64,000 nt of DNA from Microbacterium forte (GTDB lineage: Bacteria; Actinomycetota; Actinomycetes; Actinomycetales; Microbacteriaceae), in the NCBI RefSeq assembly GCF_031885415.1, contig NZ_CP116871.1, positions 3,286,001 to 3,350,000 of the forward strand. The letters run 5' to 3'. Positions 9,068 to 17,465 of the stretch are shown here, one piece after another. Position numbers and translations under genes: made by a program. Within the stretch, counting starts at the first letter, position 1. Every line of letters starts with the position of its first letter. The notes beneath the pieces are model-generated. The model was not told the DNA's origin. It did not search any database and worked only from the letters and a program-made list of their open reading frames with translations.

Positions 9068-10117
9068 GTGAACATGGAAACTACTCAGAATGTCTTCGCG
9101 CAGTTGAGCGGCCAGGACGACAACCTCGGCGATTCCGAGCTTCGCGTTGCGTACCTCGATGCCCTTCGCGGTCAGGGAAGGCACGTGCACGTCTTCCTCG
9201 CGACGCCCACGACCGACTACTCCGCGCGGTTCTCGACCACATCGGATGTCACCTTCTACGAGGACCGGGTGTCATGGGCTCGTGCGATGAACGCGACGAC
9301 GCGCCCCGTCTACGCGTTCAACGCGGGCGAGATCAACCCGCGTCCGGGGGTCTTCCCTGGACCGCGCCTGGTCAAGGAAGCCACGCGCGCGGTGTCGAAC
9401 GGCGGCATCGTGCTCGCCACGGGCATCGGCATCCGCAACGCTCAGGATGTGAGCTCCGTGAAGTTCGACCCGGCGTTCCGCGACGCCGCGGTCATGTCGT
9501 GGCGCGACCAGGGCTCACGGGATGCCGTGGGCTTCGGCGGATTCGCACCGGACTGGGCGTACTCGCTCGGTCGGGCGACCGCTGACTGGGCCAAGCCCGA
9601 CGAGCGGCCGCTCCTCGCGGTCACGTTCCGTTTCGACCGGCCGTGGCCGGGCGATGAGTGGCTCTCGGCGGTGAAGGCGTTCGCTCGTGCTACGTCGACC
9701 CGCATAGTGACGGTGACGCAGGTGGCGCGCGATTCTCCCCGTGCCGTGCGTCTCGCTGAAGCGCTGGGAGGCGACTACCTGGAGCCCCCGAGCATGCGCC
9801 ACGACATTCTCGATGAGTACGTGCGCGCGGTGTACAGTCGGTCGCTCGCTGTCATCAGCGATCGTGCGCACGGCCTCATCATGGGCGCGACCGAGGGGGC
9901 GTACCCGATCGGCTCGGGAAGCGACCCGCATAAGATCTCCCGCCTGCTGGCGGCGGTGGGTCTCGGCGACCTCGTCGGTCGGTACGACCAGTTCGGCGAC
10001 TTCGCCCTTCGATTCGAGACACACCTTCCGACGCTCGCACCAGCGGTGAACGTCGCCCGCGCCGAGATCGCAGACCTCACCGCACGAATCCGTGCGGCGA
10101 TGGACGCAGTGGCGTAA
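9068..10117 (+). CDS. Polysaccharide pyruvyl transferase family protein (copy 2)
   Basis: This 349-residue protein is a paralogue of 949-1995 and has the PF04230 landmarks GQDDNLGD near the N-terminus, FNAGEINPRPG, APDWAYSLG and the C-terminal VISDRAHGLIMGA. Its expected role is ketal-pyruvate transfer from phosphoenolpyruvate to a sugar, which gives the glycan a negative charge. GTG 9068 gives the same distance to GQDDNLGD as in copy 1. ATG 9074 and TTG 9059 are alternatives. The gene converges on the GT2+GT4 gene that ends at 10134. Confidence 0.85.
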   Translation: MNMETTQNVFAQLSGQDDNLGDSELRVAYLDALRGQGRHVHVFLATPTTDYSARFSTTSDVTFYEDRVSWARAMNATTRPVYAFNAGEINPRPGVFPGPRLVKEATRAVSNGGIVLATGIGIRNAQDVSSVKFDPAFRDAAVMSWRDQGSRDAVGFGGFAPDWAYSLGRATADWAKPDERPLLAVTFRFDRPWPGDEWLSAVKAFARATSTRIVTVTQVARDSPRAVRLAEALGGDYLEPPSMRHDILDEYVRAVYSRSLAVISDRAHGLIMGATEGAYPIGSGSDPHKISRLLAAVGLGDLVGRYDQFGDFALRFETHLPTLAPAVNVARAEIADLTARIRAAMDAVA

Positions 10118-10133
10118 CGCCCGCGGTCGGGCC

Positions 10134-12467
10134 TCAGCGCGCGCCGAGCCACCCCTTCGCGCGGTGTGCGAGCGGCTGGAGTCCGGGGAGGCGCCGCAGG
10201 GTTGCGCGCCCGAGTGGTGCCGCGGACTGCCACATGCGCTTGCCCCATGTCGCCGAGTCCGTGGACGCGACGGTGCGACCCTCCGCGCGCTCGGCGAAGA
10301 ACACCAGAAGGCCGAGCAGCTGCCGCGCATCATCGAGAGCCGGCTGCGGTGCGAACTTCGGTGGAAGACCGCCGGTGACCAGGTCGACATACAGCTGAGA
10401 GAAATCATCCTCGCGAGCCCGTGACGCAGCATCCAACGACGCCAGCGACAGCTGCGCATAGCGTTCGGGATCCGCGAGCGTCTCGGCGAGCCGGGAGGCG
10501 AGCCCCCGTGCGTCGCCCTGAGGTACGGCGACGACGCCCTGGTTCTCCTGCACGAGGGTGAGCCACGGCAGCTCGTACATGAAGACCGGAAGCCCCCGAG
10601 CCTGTGCCTCGGCGATCGTGAGCTGGTACCCCTCGATGATGCTCGTCGAGATGAACGCATCCGCAGCGTCGATCGCGGCGACAAGGGCAGCTCCTCGCCG
10701 CGGCCCGACGGCGGTGACGGCGTCGCCGACGCCCCGCCGCCGTGCGAGCGTGTTGAGCTTCTTCGCGGTGACGTCATCCCAGTCGGGGCCGATGATCGTG
10801 AGGTTGAACGGCACACCGAGAGCGCGCAGCTGCACGCCCACCTCGACGAGCTCCCGCACCTGCTTGGTGCGCTGCTCGAGTCGTCCCCACCACACCAGCT
10901 CGAGCCGACCCGACGGCGCGGGCTTCGCACCCGAGTGAGCCGCCGACTCGAGCATCAGCGGCGACGGGGGATTCGGCAGGTACGCGACGTGGTCGATGCC
11001 GCGCAGCCGGAAGTAGGCGACATCGAGTGGCGACAGCGTGATGAGCTGGGCGAGAGTGGGGCTGCACCGCTCGATGAGCGTCAGTCGATCGTTGCCGTCG
11101 TATACGGGGCGCGCGACGAAGTTGTGCAGCCAGCCGATGGTCGCCGCGCCCTCGGCTCGCGCCACGAGGGCGAACTCCGGCCAGGTGTCCATGTAGAGCA
11201 CCTGGTGGTCGATGATCACATCGACCTCCTGCGCTCGGCAGATCTCAGCCCACTGCGTGAGCTGAGCGGGGAGCTGACGTGAGGCCAGCTCGATGAACGG
11301 GATGCCGACCGGCAGCACGCTCGCGTCGCTCCCGCCGTTGCGCGCCACGACGGTCACGCGATAACCCGCTTCGTGCAGATATCGCGCCTGCGAGGTGAGC
11401 ACGGCCGAGACGCCCCCGGTGCGCAGCGTCGACGTGACGAGCAGGATGCTGCGCGCAGAACCCTCGGGCGGGCCCTGCCACGTCGTGTGGAACTTCAGGG
11501 CTTTCAGCGTCCCCGGATAGAACTGCGCGGCTGCATGCACGATGTCCTTTCCGCTCGCGACGGTGTGCAGATGCGCGAGAGCGCTGTCGAGCACGGCGTC
11601 GTCGCTGTGCTCGACGAGCTGAAAGCACACGTACCCGATGATCGACAGGCGCACGGACTCGTAGGTGTCGCGGACGAGGGCCGGGTCGGCATGTGACGCG
11701 GCGAGTGCCTCGACAGCCGGCCCGATCGCATCGACCGAGGTGATCGCCCCCGTATAGAACTGCGCGCGTCCGACGGTGTCGACGCGATGGCCGCTGCCGC
11801 CGCGCCCGAAATGGTAGCGGTAGAGCTTGTCGGGAACGGCGGTGTAGCTGGTCGCGATCGCCGCCGCGAGGAAGAGCAGCGGGAGGTCGTTGACGCGGGC
11901 GAGCGAGAGGTCGTCGGCCACCAGGGAGTATGCCTCGCGCAGCACGCTCGTGCGGAACAGGAATCGCCAGAGTTGGCCCTGTGCCGGCTTGCCGACCGGG
12001 AAGAGCCCGCTCAGAACGTCTTTGCCGATCAGCGGATGCTGCGGCGGCTGCAGTCGCACCTCGTAGGGACTGCCGGTGCGGCCGTCTCGTTCGACGACCG
12101 TGACGCCGAACCCGACGATGTCGGAATCCGTCGCCTCGACCTGCGCGACCGCGGTCGCTGCGGCATCCGGCGTCAGCTCGTCGTCGCCGTCGAGGAACAT
12201 CACGCGTTCGGCGCTCGCCGTCAGGACCCCGGTGCGGCGTGCCTGGAACGCCGAGAGGTTGTGCTCATGGCGCACGACGCGCACGCGCGGGTCGCGCTGC
12301 CGGAACCGCTCGAGCACGGCGGCGGTGCCGTCGGTCGACGCATCGTCGACGCAGATGATCTCGATGTCGACGAGGGTCTGCGCGAGGGCGCTCTCGAGAG
12401 CGGTCGCGACGGTCGCATCGTCACCCGAGACCGGCATGACGATGGTGAGCAGAGGGCGCAGTGTCAT
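10134..12467 (-). CDS. Two-domain glycosyltransferase GT2 + GT4 (paralogue C)
   Basis: This 777-residue protein has an intact GT2 domain at the N-terminus (TIVMPVSGDD, CVDDASTDGT at 39-48, DGDD at 93-96) and a GT4 domain in the C-terminal half (TGGVSAVLTS, LVWWGRL, EGYQLTIAE giving E-x7-E). The tail LQPLAHRAKGW matches the other family members. It probably adds two successive sugars to the repeat unit. ATG 12467 is the start: TAGACT (12476-12481) lies 8 nt upstream, and a longer frame open to 12596 would run into the divergent ugd gene. Only 40 bp separate it from ugd. Confidence 0.88.
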   Translation of the reverse strand: MTLRPLLTIVMPVSGDDATVATALESALAQTLVDIEIICVDDASTDGTAAVLERFRQRDPRVRVVRHEHNLSAFQARRTGVLTASAERVMFLDGDDELTPDAAATAVAQVEATDSDIVGFGVTVVERDGRTGSPYEVRLQPPQHPLIGKDVLSGLFPVGKPAQGQLWRFLFRTSVLREAYSLVADDLSLARVNDLPLLFLAAAIATSYTAVPDKLYRYHFGRGGSGHRVDTVGRAQFYTGAITSVDAIGPAVEALAASHADPALVRDTYESVRLSIIGYVCFQLVEHSDDAVLDSALAHLHTVASGKDIVHAAAQFYPGTLKALKFHTTWQGPPEGSARSILLVTSTLRTGGVSAVLTSQARYLHEAGYRVTVVARNGGSDASVLPVGIPFIELASRQLPAQLTQWAEICRAQEVDVIIDHQVLYMDTWPEFALVARAEGAATIGWLHNFVARPVYDGNDRLTLIERCSPTLAQLITLSPLDVAYFRLRGIDHVAYLPNPPSPLMLESAAHSGAKPAPSGRLELVWWGRLEQRTKQVRELVEVGVQLRALGVPFNLTIIGPDWDDVTAKKLNTLARRRGVGDAVTAVGPRRGAALVAAIDAADAFISTSIIEGYQLTIAEAQARGLPVFMYELPWLTLVQENQGVVAVPQGDARGLASRLAETLADPERYAQLSLASLDAASRAREDDFSQLYVDLVTGGLPPKFAPQPALDDARQLLGLLVFFAERAEGRTVASTDSATWGKRMWQSAAPLGRATLRRLPGLQPLAHRAKGWLGAR

Positions 12468-12475
12468 CGCGGACG

Positions 12476-12501
12476 AGTCTATCCGCGGGCCGGGATAGCC
12501 T
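12476..12501. promoter_or_regulatory. Divergent leaderless promoters for GT2+GT4 (minus) and ugd (plus)
   Basis: On the plus strand TAGCCT (12496-12501) is followed by gagggc and ATG 12508. On the minus strand TAGACT (12481-12476) is followed by 8 nt and ATG 12467. Both genes are driven from the same 40-bp gap. Confidence 0.6.
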
Positions 12502-12507
12502 GAGGGC

Positions 12508-13674
12508 ATGAAGATCGCCATCGCAGGGACCGGATACGTCGGCCTGTCCAACGCCGTCATCCTCGCCCAGCACCACGAGGTGTTCGCCGTCGACATCGAC
12601 CCTGCGAAGGTGGAGATGCTCAGTCGTCGGGTCTCGCCGATCGCCGACGTCGAGCTCGAGGACTACCTCGCCACGCACGAACTCGACCTCACGGCGACGG
12701 TCGATGCTGACGCGGCCTATCGGGGTGCCGAGTTCGTCGTCGTCGCTACGCCGACGAACTACGACGAGGTCACCAACTATTTCGACACCTCGTCGGTCGA
12801 GAACGTCATCGACACCGTGCTCGCGGTGAACCCCGACGCCGCGATCGTGATCAAGTCGACCGTGCCGGTCGGGTTCACGGCGCGTATGAAAGCCGAACAT
12901 CCGGAGTCGAAGATCGTCTTCTCGCCGGAGTTCCTGCGAGAGGGTCGCGCGCTGCACGACAACCTCTATCCCTCGCGGATCGTCGTCGGAGACCGAGGCC
13001 CCGTCGGAGAGCGTTTCGCCGAACTTCTCCTCGAGGGCGCGATCGCCACCGACGTGCCGGTGCTGCTCACCGAGTCGACCGAGGCCGAGGCGATCAAGCT
13101 CTTCGCCAACACCTACCTGGCGCTGCGCGTGGCGTACTTCAACGAACTCGACACCTATGCGGTCGTGCACGGGCTCGACACCAAGCAGATCATCGAGGGC
13201 GTGGGACTCGACCCGCGCATCGGGTCGCACTACAACAACCCCTCCTTCGGCTACGGCGGATACTGCCTGCCGAAGGACACCAAGCAGCTGCTCGCGAACT
13301 ACTCCAAGGTGCCGCAGAATCTCATCGCCGCGATCGTCGATGCCAACAGCACCCGCAAGGATTTCGTCGCCACCGACATCCTCGCCCGAGAGCCCCGCAC
13401 CGTCGGCGTCTACCGCCTCGTCATGAAGTCGGGTTCTGACAACTTCCGGGCGTCGTCGATCCAGGGCATCATGAAGCGCATCAAGGCGAAGGGTGTCGAG
13501 GTGGTCGTCTACGAGCCGTCCCTCGACGAAGACGAGTTCTTCCACTCGGAGGTCGTGCGCGACCTCGACGAGTTCAAGGCCCGGGCCGATGTCATCATCG
13601 CCAATCGCTCGACGGATGCGCTCGACGACGTCGCCCACAAGATCTACACCCGCGACATCTACGGCCGCGACTGA
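12508..13674 (+). CDS. ugd: UDP-glucose 6-dehydrogenase
   Basis: This 388-residue protein is the short form of nucleotide-sugar dehydrogenase and oxidises UDP-glucose to UDP-glucuronate with two NAD+. The Rossmann motif GTGYVG is at 7-12, the substrate-binding SPEFLREG is in the first half, and the catalytic cysteine is C253 in GGYCLPKDT. The length and the cysteine position match Escherichia coli Ugd. A GDP-mannose or UDP-HexNAc substrate cannot be fully excluded. In this locus it would supply an acidic sugar for the glycan. Start ATG 12508 is supported by TAGCCT 6 nt upstream. Confidence 0.93.
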   Translation: MKIAIAGTGYVGLSNAVILAQHHEVFAVDIDPAKVEMLSRRVSPIADVELEDYLATHELDLTATVDADAAYRGAEFVVVATPTNYDEVTNYFDTSSVENVIDTVLAVNPDAAIVIKSTVPVGFTARMKAEHPESKIVFSPEFLREGRALHDNLYPSRIVVGDRGPVGERFAELLLEGAIATDVPVLLTESTEAEAIKLFANTYLALRVAYFNELDTYAVVHGLDTKQIIEGVGLDPRIGSHYNNPSFGYGGYCLPKDTKQLLANYSKVPQNLIAAIVDANSTRKDFVATDILAREPRTVGVYRLVMKSGSDNFRASSIQGIMKRIKAKGVEVVVYEPSLDEDEFFHSEVVRDLDEFKARADVIIANRSTDALDDVAHKIYTRDIYGRD

Positions 13675-13708
13675 GTCGCCTCCCGGGTGGCGGAATCGGC
13701 GTGTGGGG

Positions 13709-13717
13709 TAACATAAT
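13709..13717 (+). promoter_or_regulatory. Candidate promoter (TAACATAAT) of the ABC exporter genes
   Basis: Two overlapping -10 candidates, TAACAT (13709-13714) and CATAAT (13712-13717), stand about 65 nt before the permease start. The leader ends in AGAGGA (13769-13774), a ribosome-binding site 6 nt before ATG 13781. No good -35 is seen. Confidence 0.45.
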
Positions 13718-13780
13718 CCGATATGCCGCCCGGGTGCACACTCACCGCGTATCGGGGTAGAGAGAGGTAGAGGATTCCGA

Positions 13781-14632
13781 ATGGGAGCGATGGCTGTGCC
13801 CGCGACCGCCGGTCTGACTGAGGTCGGAACCCGTCCCCGGCTCGGCGACTACCTCGCGGAGACTTGGCGACTTCGCACCTTTGCGCTGCGGCTAGCCGGC
13901 AGCCGCCTCATCTCCGGCCTGCTGCCGAACCGTCTCGGCGTCCTCTGGATCGTCCTCAAGCCGCTGGCGCTCGCGATCGTCTACGGCACGATCTTTAATT
14001 TCATCCTCGCCGGGTCCGCTCGGCCAGCGAACTTCGTTCCCTATCTCATTGTGGGCGTCTTTGTTTTCGAATTCTTCACAGGCTGCTTCGGCAGCGGATC
14101 GAAGGCGATCACGAGCAACGCCAAGTTGGTCCAGAGCTTCGGGTTCCCGCGTGTGCTGTTGCCGGTATCCGTGATCGCGGAACAAGCGATGCGGATGATC
14201 CCCGTCGTGCTTCTGCTCGGGATCCTCCTCCTCATACTCGGTGAACCGATCACCTGGTCCTGGCTTCTCATCGTCCCTATCCTCGCTGTGATGGGTGCGT
14301 TCAATCTCGGCGTAGCGCTGGTGGTCGCTCGGATCGCAGTGCGCACGCGAGACATTCAGCAGTTGGTTCCCATCATCAACCGGGTGCTCTTCTACGCGAG
14401 TGGCATCTTCTTCAATGTCGATGGCGCTCTCGCAGGTTTTCCGACTCTGCTCACGATCGTCCATCTGATTCCGACGTACGAGTTCATCTCACTCGCGCGC
14501 GACGTGCTGCTGTCCGGCTACTCGGCGCCTCTCCTGGCATGGGTGGCGGCGCCGATCTGGGCCGTGGTCATGCTCGTGGGCGGGGTGCTCTATTTCTGGC
14601 GCGGCGAACCGAGGTACGGGCTCAGTGACTGA
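13781..14632 (+). CDS. ABC-2 polysaccharide/teichoic acid export permease (TagG/Wzm type)
   Basis: This 283-residue membrane protein has about six hydrophobic segments in the ABC-2 pattern: an amphipathic N-terminal helix, then membrane segments beginning near LGVLWIVLKPLALAIVYG, YLIVGVFVFEFF, IPVVLLLGILLLIL, and the C-terminal LHLIPTYEF-like region (VHLIPTYEFISLARDVLL) typical of O-antigen and teichoic acid exporters. It would form the channel for moving the lipid-linked glycan across the membrane with the ATPase that follows. The next gene overlaps it by 8 nt. Start ATG 13781 has AGAGGA 6 nt upstream. Confidence 0.92.
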   Translation: MGAMAVPATAGLTEVGTRPRLGDYLAETWRLRTFALRLAGSRLISGLLPNRLGVLWIVLKPLALAIVYGTIFNFILAGSARPANFVPYLIVGVFVFEFFTGCFGSGSKAITSNAKLVQSFGFPRVLLPVSVIAEQAMRMIPVVLLLGILLLILGEPITWSWLLIVPILAVMGAFNLGVALVVARIAVRTRDIQQLVPIINRVLFYASGIFFNVDGALAGFPTLLTIVHLIPTYEFISLARDVLLSGYSAPLLAWVAAPIWAVVMLVGGVLYFWRGEPRYGLSD

Positions 14633-16286
14633 TCTCCTCATGCCCGCGCAGCGGGCTTCCGCCGCCCAAGCGCCTCGCGCGATGATGATCGCCGATGACG
14701 TACACGTGAACTATCGCGTATATGCCGCGGGCAAGCGGATGACGGCCCGTGACTCCCTGATGAGCCTCAGCTCCATCCGAGGCGGTCGTGATCTCCAGAC
14801 GGTGCCCGCGCTCCGAGGGGTGAGCTTCACGGCGAGCGAAGGCGAGTCCATCGGCGTCGTAGGTCATAACGGCTCGGGGAAGTCGACTCTGTTCCGGGCG
14901 ATGAGTGGTCTCATTCCTCCGTCCGAGGGCGCGATTTTCGCGAGAGAGCGGCCGGTGCTGCTTGGAGTGAACGCGGCGCTCGTTCCCGAGCTGTCCGGCG
15001 AGAACAACATCAGGCTCGGGCTGCTGGCGATGGGCTTCGCACCGGATGAGGCGGCGGCTCAAGTCGATGAAATCGCCGACTTCGCCGAGCTCAACGACTT
15101 CATTTATCACCCGATGCGTACCTACTCGTCAGGCATGGCGGCGCGACTGCGCTTTGCCATAGCCTCGGCGCGGGCTCATTCTATTTTGCTCATCGACGAG
15201 GCGCTCTCGGTAGGTGACCGCCGGTTCCGCGCGAAGAGCGAGAAGCGCATCAATGAGCTTCGCGACAGCGCAGGTCTGGTGATGATTGTCAGCCACTCCG
15301 TCGGCTCGCTCAAGGAGACCTGCGAGCGTGTGCTGTGGGTCCACAAGGGCGAACTCATCGCGGATGGCCCTGCGGACGACGTGATTTCCGAATACCTCAC
15401 CTGGACCAGGAACCCTGGCGCCGGCGCCGTTGGCGCCGCGTCGGCGGCAAAACCCGCGACGAAGAACGCACCTATTGCCGTCGGATTCGATGCGGGTTCA
15501 GTCGAGGACGACGATCCATCGAGAGCACACTCTTCGCCCGTCGCTCTGTCATCCGGTTCAGACGAGCCGCGCTCTCGTGCACGTCGAGAGCGTCATCGAC
15601 GTCTCGAGCAGCGAACGAGGAAGCGGAGCGTCCTGCTGATGGTGCTCTCCGGCGTCGCAGTTCTGCTCGCGGTGGCCGCTGGCGCGATCATCGGTACGCT
15701 CAGCAGCGTGGCGGCACCGGTAGACCCAGAGACATCCCCGCGTCCGACGTCGGCGCCAGCCTCAGATGCAGCTGATCCGGTGATCCAGAGCTTCTCCACC
15801 AATGTGGCGACCGTCGAATGCGCCTCGGAAGAGGCCGAAGCACAAGTGCTGTTGAGCTGGCAGATCGATGACGCGGAGAGTGTCGCGATCGGAGCGGGAG
15901 ATGCACAGGTCGACGCGCTCGAGCTTCCCATCGCCGCCGCGCTGCCGGCGAATCTGACTGATCGAGCCGTTCCCTTCTCGTGCGCGGCGGAGGCAGTCGT
16001 GTACACCGTCACCGCGGAGAACGCCGATGGGGTGAGAGTCAGTGCGTCCGCCTCGGTCGCGCGGGTGCTGCCGGTCGAGACTGAGGAACCGGACTACGAG
16101 GAGCCCCGGCCCGACCCGCGACCCTCCCAGCCGGCGGAGCCCGAGCCGGTCACCCCGCCGGCACCTGAAGTGCCTGTCGAGCCCCAGCCGAGCACGCCGC
16201 CCACCGAGCCGACGCCGGAGCCCACGACCCCGCCGATCACCGAGCCGCCCGTCTTCGATCCCGGAACCGGCGCGACCACACCCTGA
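14625..16286 (+). CDS. ABC exporter ATPase (TagH/Wzt type) with a C-terminal membrane anchor and extracellular tail
   Basis: The protein has 553 residues. Residues 20-260 form a standard ABC ATPase: Walker A GHNGSGKST (80-88), signature region YSSGM (167-171), Walker B ILLIDE (187-192) and switch SHS (223-225). A basic linker leads to one membrane helix (about 335-360). The outside part has a beta-rich region with two cysteines (about 388-483; VECA, FSCA) that resembles an Ig-like fold, and a Pro/Glu/Thr tail to the end. ATPases of this group are normally 250-450 residues; TagH of Bacillus also has an extra C-terminal part. Start is GTG 14625; ATG 14640 is an alternative. Confidence 0.9.
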   Translation: MTDLLMPAQRASAAQAPRAMMIADDVHVNYRVYAAGKRMTARDSLMSLSSIRGGRDLQTVPALRGVSFTASEGESIGVVGHNGSGKSTLFRAMSGLIPPSEGAIFARERPVLLGVNAALVPELSGENNIRLGLLAMGFAPDEAAAQVDEIADFAELNDFIYHPMRTYSSGMAARLRFAIASARAHSILLIDEALSVGDRRFRAKSEKRINELRDSAGLVMIVSHSVGSLKETCERVLWVHKGELIADGPADDVISEYLTWTRNPGAGAVGAASAAKPATKNAPIAVGFDAGSVEDDDPSRAHSSPVALSSGSDEPRSRARRERHRRLEQRTRKRSVLLMVLSGVAVLLAVAAGAIIGTLSSVAAPVDPETSPRPTSAPASDAADPVIQSFSTNVATVECASEEAEAQVLLSWQIDDAESVAIGAGDAQVDALELPIAAALPANLTDRAVPFSCAAEAVVYTVTAENADGVRVSASASVARVLPVETEEPDYEEPRPDPRPSQPAEPEPVTPPAPEVPVEPQPSTPPTEPTPEPTTPPITEPPVFDPGTGATTP

Positions 16287-16349
16287 GCACGCGGCGCGCC
16301 AGCACCACACCGCTCGGCATCCGTGAACGGCTCGCCTCGGCGAACGGAC

Positions 16350-16355
16350 TAGATT
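16350..16355 (+). promoter_or_regulatory. -10 element TAGATT, leaderless start at 16362
   Basis: TAGATT is followed by tacctc and then ATG 16362, a 6-nt spacing. Confidence 0.6.
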
Positions 16356-16361
16356 TACCTC

Positions 16362-17465
16362 ATGCGCCGCCGGGATCCACGATCGTCCAGAGCGCCCCGC
16401 GCCACCCGAACCTTCGTGTCGCTCACGGGCCCCGCGGGCAACATCGGCGACGCGCTCATCCGCCGCGAGACGCTCGCATGGGCGGTGGGCACGAGTGACG
16501 AGCTGGTCGCCTACACCGGAGATGCACCCGATGTGTGGCTGAGGCAACTGGGTGTGCCTGCCGGGTCCCTCGTGCTGCGGACCAAGAAGTCGGTGCCGCG
16601 TTGGCTCCGGCTTCTCGTTCTGGCTCCGCGTCACCCGGTGCTGGTGTTCGAAGCGGGAGAGATCCCGCTCGACCGGGGCAACGGTCTCAGGGAGCTCGTC
16701 TTCCTGGCCGAGACTCTGATCGTCCGACTCAAGGGCGGCGTGGTCGTCCGTCCACCGAGGGGGATACGTGCGCCCTCGTGGCCGGCCCTCGCCATTCATC
16801 GCCTGGCGGCTCGCCTCTCGCAGGTGACGCTGTGGCGTGACGAAGCGACGCTGGCGACCGCGCGGTGCGGCAGGCTCGCACCGGACATCGGCTTCTCGGC
16901 GGGGACACGCGCCGGGCTCCCCTGGGGTGAGCGCTCCGAGTTGCTGGTGAGTCTGCGTGGTGCGCGCCCGATGCCGGATGCGGAGTGGCTGGATGCAGTG
17001 CGTGAGGCCGCCGAGCGCGCCGGTCTCTCGATCCGCACCGTCGTGCAGGTGCGCGAAGACGAGAGCCGAGCGCGTGAGCTCGCGCAGCTGCTCGGCGGCG
17101 AGTTCGAGGCCTGGGGTGACACCGATCCCCTCGTGCAGGAGGAGAGCCTCCGGCAACGCTACGAGGCGGCGCAGGTCGTCATCAGCGACCGCATGCACGT
17201 GCTCGTGCTCGCCGCTCTGAGCGGGGCGGTTCCCGTCGAACTGGTTCCCGGCCCCACGGTGAAGATCACGAAGGCGTTCGCGGCCATCGGGCTGCACGGC
17301 GTCTCGGTCGACTCGTCCGCGAGCGACCAGACGCGTATGCGCGCGGCGCTTCTCCCGAGGCCGGAACGCGCGGCGGAGGTCTCCGAACGCGTGCGCATCG
17401 CGGCGGCGAAGCTCGAGGGCATTCAGCAGGAGATCCGCGACACTGTGCGTCGGGTGCGAGCATGA
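16362..17465 (+). CDS. Polysaccharide pyruvyl transferase family protein (third, divergent)
   Basis: This 367-residue PF04230-type protein has the N-terminal GNIGDALIRRE loop and the C-terminal VISDRMHVLVLAALSG followed by PGPTVKITKAF. It is only distantly similar to the two paired copies at 949 and 9068, so it probably acts on a different sugar. Expected reaction: phosphoenolpyruvate-dependent ketal formation on a sugar or lipid-linked precursor. The stop overlaps the next gene's start as ATGA, so the pair 16362-18562 should be co-translated. Confidence 0.85.
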   Translation: MRRRDPRSSRAPRATRTFVSLTGPAGNIGDALIRRETLAWAVGTSDELVAYTGDAPDVWLRQLGVPAGSLVLRTKKSVPRWLRLLVLAPRHPVLVFEAGEIPLDRGNGLRELVFLAETLIVRLKGGVVVRPPRGIRAPSWPALAIHRLAARLSQVTLWRDEATLATARCGRLAPDIGFSAGTRAGLPWGERSELLVSLRGARPMPDAEWLDAVREAAERAGLSIRTVVQVREDESRARELAQLLGGEFEAWGDTDPLVQEESLRQRYEAAQVVISDRMHVLVLAALSGAVPVELVPGPTVKITKAFAAIGLHGVSVDSSASDQTRMRAALLPRPERAAEVSERVRIAAAKLEGIQQEIRDTVRRVRA

